The notes under the pieces were generated by a model. It was not told where the DNA came from. It did not search any database and saw nothing but the letters and a program-made list of their open reading frames with translations. Positions 1 through 7,824 of a stretch of DNA of 28,186 bases are shown here, piece after piece. The stretch is taken from NCBI GenBank assembly GCA_964557085.1, contig CAZKYS010000019.1:1-28186 (forward strand), in the 5' to 3' direction. Made by a program: the position numbers and the translations under genes. Every line of letters starts with the position of its first letter. Positions within the stretch are counted from its first letter, which is position 1. Source of the stretch: Pseudaquidulcibacter sp964557085 (GTDB lineage: Bacteria > Pseudomonadota > Alphaproteobacteria > Caulobacterales > Aquidulcibacteraceae).

Positions 1-1
1 A

Positions 2-1075
2 AGGTTTACAATTGATGATTTAAACAAAACCCTTGCAGGGCATAGTGTTGGAACCTCATTCAGCGTTTCAAGTGATGCATTTGAATTTGGTTCAACCACA
101 AATCAAAAGGATTTATTGCTGCAAATGCAAATATTTGCGGCATATATGACCGATCCTGCATGGCGCAAAGATGGCTTTAATCAATTAATTGCCGCCAAAG
201 AACAGATTTATAAAGATGAACGTTCAACCCCTGATAATGTATTTTGGCGTAATTATGAGGCAATTGTTGCAAGCAATCACCCAACAAGCATTTTCCCAAG
301 TTCTGCACAATTTGATGCGCTAAAATTTGATGATGCAAAACAATTGGTTGATGCAGCGCGTAATAGTTCGGCGATTGAAATCGTGATTGTTGGTGATACT
401 GATGTTGAGGCGGTGACAAATGCAGTAAGTCAAACTTTCGGCGCATTGCCAATGCGATTGAGTGCGCCAAATTCTTTGACAGATGCAAAGAAAATTAATT
501 TTCCAACAGGTCGCAAGGAAACAATTCTTACCCATGATGGTCGCGCCGATCAGTCAATATTGGCATTATTCTATCCAACAAGTGGCTTTGGTGATGGTTC
601 GATGGGCCGTAAATTAAATGTTTTGCGCGATATGCTTAATATCAAACTTACCGATATTATAAGGGAAAAAGAGGGTGGAACATATAGCCCGACAGTTATT
701 TCCAATGCATCAACTGATGTAAAGGATTATGGAAATATGGGTATTGTTCTTAATCTTAAACCAGAAGAAATCGCAAAATACCAAACAATTACTGAGGCAA
801 TTGTTAAAGATTTTGCGGACGGAAAAATTGATGCCGACTTACTTAAACGCGCCAAAGAGCCACAAATGGCATCTATAAAAACAACTATGGCAAATAATCC
901 ATGGTGGTTAAATTGGTTAAGGGGTTCTTCATTTGATGCCAACAAAATCTCAATAATTAAAGATGGGCAAAAACAATATGAAGTAATTACGTTGGATGAT
1001 ATGAAAATGCTCTCGAAACAATATCTTGATGCATCGAAAGTGCAAATAATAAAAGTTATTCCTGTAAACAAATAA
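2..1075 (+). CDS. M16 family zinc peptidase, C-terminal part (5' end outside window)
   Basis: The reading frame is open from base 2, so this is the last roughly 358 codons of a longer gene; the first internal ATG is not a real start. The visible part is the inactive C-terminal half of an M16 (pitrilysin/insulinase) peptidase. It aligns throughout with the C-terminal half of the complete paralogue just downstream, sharing for example a 'TDPAW' segment, an 'IVGD' strand and the 'LTDIIREK' helix. The zinc-binding HxxEH half lies outside the window. M16 enzymes of this type degrade peptides in the periplasm or outer envelope, the N-terminal half carrying catalysis and this half closing the chamber. 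A strong terminator hairpin follows about 50 bp after the stop. The family call is confident; the substrate is unknown. Confidence 0.9.
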   Translation, partial: RFTIDDLNKTLAGHSVGTSFSVSSDAFEFGSTTNQKDLLLQMQIFAAYMTDPAWRKDGFNQLIAAKEQIYKDERSTPDNVFWRNYEAIVASNHPTSIFPSSAQFDALKFDDAKQLVDAARNSSAIEIVIVGDTDVEAVTNAVSQTFGALPMRLSAPNSLTDAKKINFPTGRKETILTHDGRADQSILALFYPTSGFGDGSMGRKLNVLRDMLNIKLTDIIREKEGGTYSPTVISNASTDVKDYGNMGIVLNLKPEEIAKYQTITEAIVKDFADGKIDADLLKRAKEPQMASIKTTMANNPWWLNWLRGSSFDANKISIIKDGQKQYEVITLDDMKMLSKQYLDASKVQIIKVIPVNK

Positions 1076-1126
1076 ATGATATAATTATTATTTATTTACT
1101 TGAAAAGTAATTATAATCATGTAAAT

Positions 1127-1166
1127 ATCCCCGAATATTATCAATATAAATATTCGGGGATTTTTT
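1127..1166 (+). terminator. Rho-independent terminator ending at the next start codon
   Basis: There is a perfect 13-bp stem (1127-1139 with 1149-1161), a 9-nt loop and a run of T to 1166. It ends the first M16 gene. The next gene's GTG start is the very next base (1167), and the GGGG run in the 3' arm (1156-1159) is the only visible Shine-Dalgarno-like sequence for it. Confidence 0.85.
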
Positions 1167-4004
1167 GTGCGTAGAATTTCACTTTTAATTACAGTTTTTA
1201 CTTTGGTTTCATCACCTGTTTTTGCGCAAATTGCCCCAAGGCCAGGTTTCGCTTTTGAAACTAAAAAACAATATGTTTCAGACCCCAATATTATATATGG
1301 TCAATTACCAAACGGCCTTCGTTATGCAATTCAAAAATGGGATAAGCCAGTAAATAGCGTATCTCTTAGAATACGTATAGCGGTTGGCGTTGCCAATGAA
1401 GATAAAAGCAACCAAGATTTAACCCATTTTCTTGAGCATATGGCGTTTAACGGCTCTAAAAATTTCCCTGAGGGGAAATTAATTCCAATGCTTGAAAAAG
1501 AAGGTTTGAAATTTGGTGCAGATACAAATGCATCAACAACATTTTCAGATACTACTTATCAATTGGATTTGCCCAAAAGCACCCAATTGGATTTAGGGCT
1601 TAATATTTTTAGTGATATAGCTGATAAATTGACCCTTTCACAGGGGGCAATAGACCGTGAAAAAGGCATTTTAGAGGCCGAAGAACGCGGCAGGCACAGC
1701 CCAGTAAAGGACTGGGTTAATTATAAAACTTCAAAAATTTATGACGGACTAAAGATAAAAGATGCAATCGCAGATGTTGATTTGAACATAGTAAGGAATG
1801 CAACAAAGGCACAAATTGAAAAAATTTATAAAAATTATTATACGCCTGACCGTTCTTTCTTAGTTGTGGTTGGTGATGTAGATGTCGAAAAAACCAAAAC
1901 CATGATTGCGCAGAAATTTGGAAGCTGGTCAGGCAAAAACACACTCGAAGAACCAGACCTCGGCAAAGTTAGGCCAAGGCCGAATGACGTTGACACATAC
2001 GTTGATGCAAAATTACCAAATCAGACTGAAATTATAAAGCTTCGAAATTATCAAGAGGTTGACGATAATTTCGAAAATAGCGTTAAGGGTATCAATAAAA
2101 ATATTGCCATATCAATAATTAATCAGCGCTTGGGAAAAATTGCGATAAGAAACCCTTCTTTGTACACTATGGCATCAATAGCTAGATCAAAAAATCGCAC
2201 AACTAATATTGATGCGCTAATAATAAATATTGTTAGTCCTGATAATAAAGGTCATGATATTGCCATAAAAACTGTGGAAAATGAAATTCGTAAAGCTATT
2301 GAATTTGGCTTTACTGAGGCTGAAATCCAAGAAAAAATTGATAATATAAAGCTTTCAACAACACGCGCTTTAGATTATGAAAAAACAAGATTTAATTCAA
2401 CAATAGCATGGTCAATATTAAATGATTTCGCCAATTACGATGTCACACAAAATGCCGCCGCCGATAAAGATCTTACACTTAAAATAATACCATTAATAAG
2501 CGCAAAAACAGCACAAGATGAATTTGTGAAATTATGGGGAAGTGATGAACCGCAATTTTTCATAACGCAAAATGCCAAGGTTGATAATATTGAAAATGTC
2601 ATACGAAATGCGTGGTCAGAGGCTGGAAAAGTTAAACTTGCGGCGCCTGAAAATGAAACAAGAAAACAATGGGAATATACTGATTTCGGTAATAAACCTG
2701 TCACTTTCACCAAGCGCGTAGAAAAAGATTTTGGTGCAAGTTATTATAAATTTTCAAACAATGTAAATTTCATATTCAAAAACCACAATGAGGATAAGGG
2801 TAAAATTCACATAACAATCAGTTTTGGTGAAGGTAAATATATGTATCCGAAGGAGCAGAAGAGTTTATCTGCTATCTCTGATTTAGTTTACACAAATGGT
2901 GGGCTTGGGAAATATGATATTATTGATCTTGGAAAGGTGAATGCTGGTAAATATGTTTCAACTGGTTTTAGGACAGAGGATGATGTTTTCGTCCTAACTG
3001 GAAGCACAACCAAAGAAGATTTTAAACTTCAAATGCAAAATCTAGCGGCCTATTTTACTGACCCTGCTTGGCGACCACAATTATATGAAAAAATTATGTC
3101 GCTCGCGGATATGGCATTTTCAATGCAAAGAATTTCATCGGGTTCAGTTTATGGGCTTAATATTGAATCTATAATCAGCCCGAATGATCCGCGTTATAGA
3201 ATAATAACTAAAGATGATTATTTAGCTTTGAAGCTTGATGAGGCTAAAAAACATGTGAATGAAGCGCGAAAAAATGGGCCAGTTGAAGTATTAATAGTTG
3301 GCGATATCGATGAGCAAACTGCCCTTGATGCTGTTAAACAAACATTTGCACAATTTCCAAAATTTAAGGAAACTTATAATCAATATAATATTGAACGTAG
3401 CCGTAAAATGCTTCGTGAGCGCAAGGTCGTAAATCTTGATCATGATGGCGCAAAAGATGATGCATTGCTTGTGATTAATATTCCTACAGCTTCCCAAAAG
3501 AAAGACGGCAAAGAGGCGATGCAATTAGGAATACTTTCTGATATGTTAAAGATTGAATTAACAGATAAAATTCGTGAAAAAATGGCTGGCGATTATTCAC
3601 CTTCGGTTTCCCATGGGGAATCTCCAACTGATAATGATTTTGGTTTTTTAAGAATTTTTGTTAGCCCAAAACCACAAGAAATTGATAAATTCCAAATTGC
3701 GATTGAAGACATTTTAAAAGACTATGCAAAGGGAAATATCAAAAAATCAATATTTGACCGTGCAATGGATCCAATTTTAGTTAATGTAAAAAAAGAAAAA
3801 AATTATACTAGTTTCTATTTATCCTCATTAAAGCAAACTTCACTTGTTCCGGAATGGTTGGAATTATCGCGTAACCGTGAAGCAAAATATAAATCTGTCA
3901 GACTAGAAGACATCAAAATGGTTGCGAAAAAATATCTTGATGTCAATAAAATGCAAATTATTCGCGTTCTACCTAGTGAAAAGGCAATGCAATCGACTAA
4001 ATAA
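1167..4004 (+). CDS. Secreted M16 family zinc peptidase (insulinase/pitrilysin-like)
   Basis: A 945-residue M16 peptidase with two tandem M16 halves. Residues 1-21 form a signal peptide: two arginines, a hydrophobic core and a cut after 'SPVFA', so it acts in the periplasm or envelope. The inverted zinc motif HxxEH is H87-F-L-E90-H91, with the downstream glutamate ligand near residue 170 in a 'LEAEE' segment; all the catalytic residues expected of an active enzyme are present. The second half (about 500-945) matches the partial gene upstream, so the two are tandem paralogues. The GTG at 1167 is the start that gives a full signal peptide, and no in-frame ATG lies upstream. The start abuts a terminator hairpin whose 3' arm holds the likely ribosome site. 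The peptide substrate is not known. Confidence 0.93.
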   Translation: MRRISLLITVFTLVSSPVFAQIAPRPGFAFETKKQYVSDPNIIYGQLPNGLRYAIQKWDKPVNSVSLRIRIAVGVANEDKSNQDLTHFLEHMAFNGSKNFPEGKLIPMLEKEGLKFGADTNASTTFSDTTYQLDLPKSTQLDLGLNIFSDIADKLTLSQGAIDREKGILEAEERGRHSPVKDWVNYKTSKIYDGLKIKDAIADVDLNIVRNATKAQIEKIYKNYYTPDRSFLVVVGDVDVEKTKTMIAQKFGSWSGKNTLEEPDLGKVRPRPNDVDTYVDAKLPNQTEIIKLRNYQEVDDNFENSVKGINKNIAISIINQRLGKIAIRNPSLYTMASIARSKNRTTNIDALIINIVSPDNKGHDIAIKTVENEIRKAIEFGFTEAEIQEKIDNIKLSTTRALDYEKTRFNSTIAWSILNDFANYDVTQNAAADKDLTLKIIPLISAKTAQDEFVKLWGSDEPQFFITQNAKVDNIENVIRNAWSEAGKVKLAAPENETRKQWEYTDFGNKPVTFTKRVEKDFGASYYKFSNNVNFIFKNHNEDKGKIHITISFGEGKYMYPKEQKSLSAISDLVYTNGGLGKYDIIDLGKVNAGKYVSTGFRTEDDVFVLTGSTTKEDFKLQMQNLAAYFTDPAWRPQLYEKIMSLADMAFSMQRISSGSVYGLNIESIISPNDPRYRIITKDDYLALKLDEAKKHVNEARKNGPVEVLIVGDIDEQTALDAVKQTFAQFPKFKETYNQYNIERSRKMLRERKVVNLDHDGAKDDALLVINIPTASQKKDGKEAMQLGILSDMLKIELTDKIREKMAGDYSPSVSHGESPTDNDFGFLRIFVSPKPQEIDKFQIAIEDILKDYAKGNIKKSIFDRAMDPILVNVKKEKNYTSFYLSSLKQTSLVPEWLELSRNREAKYKSVRLEDIKMVAKKYLDVNKMQIIRVLPSEKAMQSTK

Positions 4005-4036
4005 GTATATTTACTGCAAGGAATTTTGCATAGGGC

Positions 4037-4065
4037 TTGGCTTTGTGCCATAAAAATAATATTAC
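4037..4065 (+). promoter_or_regulatory. Putative sigma70-type promoter for the SapC gene
   Basis: TTGGCT (4037-4042) and TATTAC (4060-4065) are separated by 17 bp, upstream of a GGAGAA ribosome site (4079-4084) and the ATG at 4090. This is a consensus match only; no experimental support is visible. Confidence 0.4.
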
Positions 4066-4089
4066 GCCCCAATTATCTGGAGAATTTGA

Positions 4090-4887
4090 ATGACTGACGC
4101 GCAAAATAACGGTGCAAATGGCAGCAATGCTGTAGAAGGCCGCGTTGTATTATATAAAAACCCGCAACCTCTTGCTGTTGCTGCACATGGAAAATTGGCG
4201 CTTAAAAATATTGCGCGCCCATTTGGCTTTGTTGAAACAACACATGTTGTTCCTTTGACTGTTCAAGAATTTGGTATTGCATCAACATCTATGCCAATCA
4301 TTTTTGCGCCAGATAAAAAGACCCCATTGGCGGTTATGGCTGCGCGCGGCAACGAAAATCTTTTCGTTGATAAAGATGGTATGTGGGAAGTTGATTCATA
4401 CATTCCTGCATTCGTTCGTCGTTACCCTTTCATCTTTGCTGCTGATGATCAAAATGAAAATTTTGTTGTTTGTGTTGATGAAGGCGCTGAAATGCTTGCA
4501 ACAGATGGCGAAATTCCATTGTTCAATGGCGAAGAGCCAACTGAATATACAAAAGGCGCAATGGAATTCTTACAAGATTTTGAACGTCAACGCCGTTCAA
4601 CTGATGAATGGGTTGCAATTGTAAACCAATATGACCTTTTGGAAGAAAAATCTGTAACTTTCACACCAACTAACCCTGATGGTTCACAAGGTGAGACTGT
4701 TAAAATTGCTGATTATTTGGCAATTTCTGAAGAGAAATTAAACCAATTGACTGATGCTCAATTCTTGGACTTGAAAAATAAAGGTGCACTTGCCGCGATT
4801 TATGCGCATTTGGTTTCTTTGCTTCAGTGGCAAAAATTGGTTCAACGTACTTTGCGCAATGGTGATACTTCTGCTGCAAACGCGTAA
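4090..4887 (+). CDS. SapC family protein
   Basis: A 265-residue protein of the SapC family (PF07277), named after a Campylobacter S-layer-associated protein; its biochemical role in alphaproteobacteria is not established. Family features include the N-terminal 'HGKLALK' segment, a central 'VDSYIPAFVRRYPF' block, a 'LFNGEEPTEY' segment and the C-terminal helix with 'LVSLLQWQKLVQR'. No signal peptide or membrane helix is evident. The start has a good GGAGAA ribosome site 5 nt upstream of the ATG, and a plausible promoter precedes it, so it is probably monocistronic. It ends in a bidirectional terminator shared with the convergent MaoC gene. In related bacteria such genes often accompany TonB-dependent receptors; here no receptor is adjacent. 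Confidence 0.9.
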   Translation: MTDAQNNGANGSNAVEGRVVLYKNPQPLAVAAHGKLALKNIARPFGFVETTHVVPLTVQEFGIASTSMPIIFAPDKKTPLAVMAARGNENLFVDKDGMWEVDSYIPAFVRRYPFIFAADDQNENFVVCVDEGAEMLATDGEIPLFNGEEPTEYTKGAMEFLQDFERQRRSTDEWVAIVNQYDLLEEKSVTFTPTNPDGSQGETVKIADYLAISEEKLNQLTDAQFLDLKNKGALAAIYAHLVSLLQWQKLVQRTLRNGDTSAANA

Positions 4888-4909
4888 ATTTTATAAAAAT
4901 AAAAATTTA

Positions 4910-4938
4910 AAGGGCGCATTTATTTGCGCCCTTTTATT
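4910..4938. terminator. Bidirectional terminator between SapC and MaoC genes
   Basis: A 9-bp GC-rich stem (4910-4918 with 4925-4933) has a 6-nt loop. A T-rich run follows on the plus strand, and on the minus strand a T-rich run follows the other arm. The stop codon of the minus-strand MaoC gene (4934-4936) abuts the stem. Confidence 0.85.
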
Positions 4939-5386
4939 TTGGGCGTTTTTTCATCAAGGTTCTTGTAAGAACGCTCATGACCAATAATTCGTCTTGGTCC
5001 AATATTTCATGCCCTGCGGTAAGAATGCCGCCATCTTCTCCACGCTCTTCTACCGACATGAAGGTAAGGCGCACGAATAATTCATCACCTGCATAACACG
5101 AACGATAAAAACGCAAATTTTCCTGTGTAAGGCGGCGTTCAATTGGCCATGTTCTTGTTTCATCGAATAACATTTGCCGCCACAGTGCGTAAATATGCGA
5201 TTCTGCGGCGCGTGGGCCGCGATGTTCAAGCCCGCTATCGCTTGGTTTTAATGGCAAATTGGGGGCGAATAAATCGTGAAAAATCTTTATATCTTTTGCA
5301 CTTACTTGTGCCGCACCAAAATCATAAGTGCGCCCGATTATAATGTCTTCAAACCACCAATTTGGTTGCTTTGGCAATATTGTCAT
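4934..5386 (-). CDS. MaoC-like hot-dog fold dehydratase family protein
   Basis: A 150-residue single hot-dog domain of the MaoC/hydratase type. The 'DIIIGRTYDFGAAQVSAKDI' opening is typical: an edge strand, then the residues leading into the hot-dog helix ('IKIFHDLFAP'). The C-terminal half gives the usual strands ('ENLRFYRSCYAGDEL', 'VRLTFMSVEER'). The canonical catalytic Asp/His pattern of R-hydratases (D-x-N-P-x-H) is not clearly present: the expected region reads 'FHDLFAPNLPLKPSDSGLEH'. It may therefore be a thioester-binding or divergent member rather than a standard enoyl-CoA hydratase. A GGGGC ribosome site precedes the ATG. It diverges from the ScsB/DsbD gene across an 84-bp gap; no functional link is evident. 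Confidence 0.75.
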   Translation of the reverse strand: MTILPKQPNWWFEDIIIGRTYDFGAAQVSAKDIKIFHDLFAPNLPLKPSDSGLEHRGPRAAESHIYALWRQMLFDETRTWPIERRLTQENLRFYRSCYAGDELFVRLTFMSVEERGEDGGILTAGHEILDQDELLVMSVLTRTLMKKRPK

Positions 5387-5416
5387 TCAATGCCCCAATT
5401 TTTGTACACAATATTA

Positions 5417-5434
5417 TGCTTTGCAAACAAAGCA
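5417..5434. repeat. Perfect inverted repeat between divergent genes
   Basis: TGCTTTG (5417-5423) and CAAAGCA (5428-5434) form a 7-bp perfect dyad around a CAAA centre, in the gap between the divergent MaoC and ScsB/DsbD genes. It could be an operator or simply a small hairpin; no regulator is indicated. Confidence 0.35.
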
Positions 5435-5447
5435 ATGGAAACCAAAG

Positions 5448-5470
5448 AAATTTTCCGCTAAAGAAAATTT
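5448..5470 (+). promoter_or_regulatory. AT-rich hairpin covering the ribosome site of the ScsB/DsbD gene
   Basis: AAATTTTC (5448-5455) and GAAAATTT (5463-5470) are perfect complements with a 7-nt loop. The 3' arm ends directly at the ATG (5471), so in RNA the weak purine-rich ribosome site would be paired. The stem is weak, all but one pair being A-U, so the effect is uncertain. Confidence 0.4.
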
Positions 5471-7534
5471 ATGATTAAATTTATCCGTAATTTTTTAGCT
5501 TTCCTTCTTGTTTTTGGCTTTTCAAATATTGCGTTTGCGCAATCGAAGAATGTTGAAGTTTCAATAATTTCCCAAAAAGATAGCGTAACTTCTGGGCAAA
5601 GTTTTTATATTGGCCTTAAGCAAAAAATGGCGCCAAATTGGCATACATATTGGCGAAACCCTGGTGATGTTGGTGATGCAACACGTATTGAATGGCAGGC
5701 GCCAAACGGTATTGAATTTGGTAAAATTATGTGGGCTGCGCCGCAAAAATTACCCTATGCATCCTTCATAAATTACGGCTATGGCGATGAAATAATTCTA
5801 CCGATTGAGGTTAAAGTTCCACAAGGTTTAAGCGGGCCGCAAAATGTTACTGCCAACATTAATTGGCTTGAATGTAATGATGTTTGCGTGCCTGGTGAGG
5901 CCAAAATTAATTTCACAATTAATATTGGCGCCGATAAAGATAGTGCGCAAAAAGGCGAAATTGATAATGCAATCGCAAAATTGCCAAAGCCTTTAAGCGG
6001 CAAATCTACATTCAACAAAGGCCAAGAAACAATATTTTTTGGATTTATGCCAAGCGAAAAATTAAACCCAAAAAGTGCATATTTTTACCCTTATGAATTA
6101 GATGGCGGCGCTTTAATTGATCATGCAAAGCCGCAAATTCTTCAATTCGGTGATAAGGGTTTTAGCATTGAAATTCCGGTTTCATTGTCATTACCTGAAA
6201 AATTGCCAAATCCAATTGGCGGCGTTTTGGAAATTCAAAATGGAACCGAAACCCAATATTATGAAATAAGCGCCAATCAGGATGCGCAAAAAACTGTCGG
6301 AACTTATGGAAAGGCACCTGCTGCGCCTTTGGATATTAAAAAGGCATTGGGGGCAATTGGGTTTGCAATTTTGGGCGGCATAATTTTAAATTTCATGCCA
6401 TGCGTTTTCCCTGTTCTTGCTATGAAAATTCTTGGCCTAACCAAAATTGCGCATGGTCATGAACGTGAGGCAAAACAATATGGAAATTTCTATGCGCTAG
6501 GTATTTTGACGACTTTCACAATTCTTGGCGGGCTTTTATTTGTTTTAAAGGAATTAGGTTCAGCAATTGGTTGGGGTTTTCAACTTCAAGATCCAAGTTT
6601 TTTGTTATTTATGATAGCGGTCTTAATTGGCCTTGGTTTAAACCTATTAGGCCTATTTGAAATCGGCACTTCATTGCAAAGTGTGGGCTCTGGCCTTGCA
6701 TCGCAATCAGGTAATCGCGGGGCATTCTTTTCGGGCGCACTTGCGGTTATGGTGGCATCGCCATGTACTGCGCCTTTTATGGGTTCTGCGCTTGGGTTTG
6801 CGATAACACAAAGCCCAATTATTGGCTTGTTGGTGTTTTTAGGTTTGGGCTTTGGTATGGCTTTGCCATTTTTGCTTTTGACCTATTTCCCGAAATTATT
6901 ATCAAAAATGCCAAAACCAGGCGCATGGATGGATAATTTAAAAAGATTATTATCAATTCCAATGTTTCTTACTGCGGCATGGCTTATTTGGGTTTTAAAT
7001 TCTGTTGCACATAGTAATTTGGTGATCGGCGCTATATTAACGGTAATAATTGCGTTCACAGCCTATATAAGCTTTTTGAATAATAAAAAATTTGCACAAT
7101 TTGCCCCTGTTTTATTGGTGTTTTTAATTGGCATCGCAATGATTAATGTTCGCTTGAACATAGATAGTCAAAAGCAAGCAAATAATTCAGTTCATGAGGG
7201 CGCAATTCAATGGTCAGATGAAAATGTGCAAACTGAATTGTCAAATGGCAAAAAAGTATTTGTAAATTTCACCGCCGATTGGTGCATTACTTGTAAAGTA
7301 AATGAGAATGCAGTTTTCAAAAATCCTAAAGTAATCAAAGCAATGAATGATGCTAATGTAAGCTATATTGTCGCTGATTGGACCAAAAAGGATGAAAAAA
7401 TAGCGCGCGCGCTTTCGTCACATGGACGTGTGGGCGTTCCATTGTATCTTATATATGACAAAGCGGGGCAAGAACCGCGGATACTTCCGCAATTACTTAC
7501 GCCGCAAATTGTTATTGATGCATTGGCGAAATAA
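5471..7534 (+). CDS. ScsB/DsbD-family thiol:disulfide interchange protein
   Basis: A 687-residue inner-membrane electron carrier that takes electrons from cytoplasmic thioredoxin and passes them to periplasmic thiol proteins. Layout: a signal peptide (1-24, cut after 'IAFA'); a periplasmic N-terminal domain (to about 280) with a C135-x3-C139 pair typical of the ScsB-like subfamily; a multi-helix membrane domain (about 290-560) with the two conserved redox cysteines C311 ('MPCVFP') and C432 ('SPCTAP'); and a C-terminal thioredoxin domain (about 580-687) with W-C605-I-T-C608. All six redox cysteines expected for cascade electron transfer are present. The start is the only one that yields a full signal peptide. 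No dedicated partner such as ScsC or DsbC is adjacent, so its client proteins are unknown. Confidence 0.93.
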   Translation: MIKFIRNFLAFLLVFGFSNIAFAQSKNVEVSIISQKDSVTSGQSFYIGLKQKMAPNWHTYWRNPGDVGDATRIEWQAPNGIEFGKIMWAAPQKLPYASFINYGYGDEIILPIEVKVPQGLSGPQNVTANINWLECNDVCVPGEAKINFTINIGADKDSAQKGEIDNAIAKLPKPLSGKSTFNKGQETIFFGFMPSEKLNPKSAYFYPYELDGGALIDHAKPQILQFGDKGFSIEIPVSLSLPEKLPNPIGGVLEIQNGTETQYYEISANQDAQKTVGTYGKAPAAPLDIKKALGAIGFAILGGIILNFMPCVFPVLAMKILGLTKIAHGHEREAKQYGNFYALGILTTFTILGGLLFVLKELGSAIGWGFQLQDPSFLLFMIAVLIGLGLNLLGLFEIGTSLQSVGSGLASQSGNRGAFFSGALAVMVASPCTAPFMGSALGFAITQSPIIGLLVFLGLGFGMALPFLLLTYFPKLLSKMPKPGAWMDNLKRLLSIPMFLTAAWLIWVLNSVAHSNLVIGAILTVIIAFTAYISFLNNKKFAQFAPVLLVFLIGIAMINVRLNIDSQKQANNSVHEGAIQWSDENVQTELSNGKKVFVNFTADWCITCKVNENAVFKNPKVIKAMNDANVSYIVADWTKKDEKIARALSSHGRVGVPLYLIYDKAGQEPRILPQLLTPQIVIDALAK

Positions 7535-7581
7535 TCTTTAAAAAGATTAAATCCCCATTTGTTTTAACCACGGGGGTTAAG

Positions 7582-7719
7582 TTGTCGAAACGTGGCGTGG
7601 CGTTAATATTGGGTGTTTTGTTTGCCGCATTAATCACGGCAGCAGCCTTCATTGCGTCCACATACGAAGACAGCGCCCATGCCAGTGAGATACTAATTGA
7701 TAGAAGCGCTTCTAATTAG
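7582..7719 (+). CDS. Possible small membrane or secreted protein (45 aa)
   Basis: Not recognised as a known family. A TTG codon at 7582 is preceded by a GGGGG ribosome-like site (7572-7576) at 5-nt spacing, and opens a 45-codon frame ending at 7719. The product begins S-K-R-G, then has one hydrophobic helix (about residues 6-25, rich in Ala, Leu and Ile), then a short polar tail. That shape fits a small inner-membrane protein or a signal-peptide-like peptide. The frame is also open upstream to the end of the ScsB/DsbD gene but with no other usual start. It sits alone in a 290-bp gap, so absence of coding is a real alternative. Confidence 0.4.
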   Translation: MSKRGVALILGVLFAALITAAAFIASTYEDSAHASEILIDRSASN

Positions 7720-7824
7720 GCGGCTTGGTTTAAAGCTATTAGCTAAAATTATGTACAGTTTTAATATAGCCATATATTTTTATTGATGTTAATCATATCA
7801 ATATTATAATAGGGGGCTATAGAT

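Noticed and set aside
7783..7810. TTGATG-N16-TATAAT as a promoter for the DUF898 gene
   Set aside because: Transcription from it would begin about 8 nt before the start and lose the AGGGGG ribosome site at 7811-7816.
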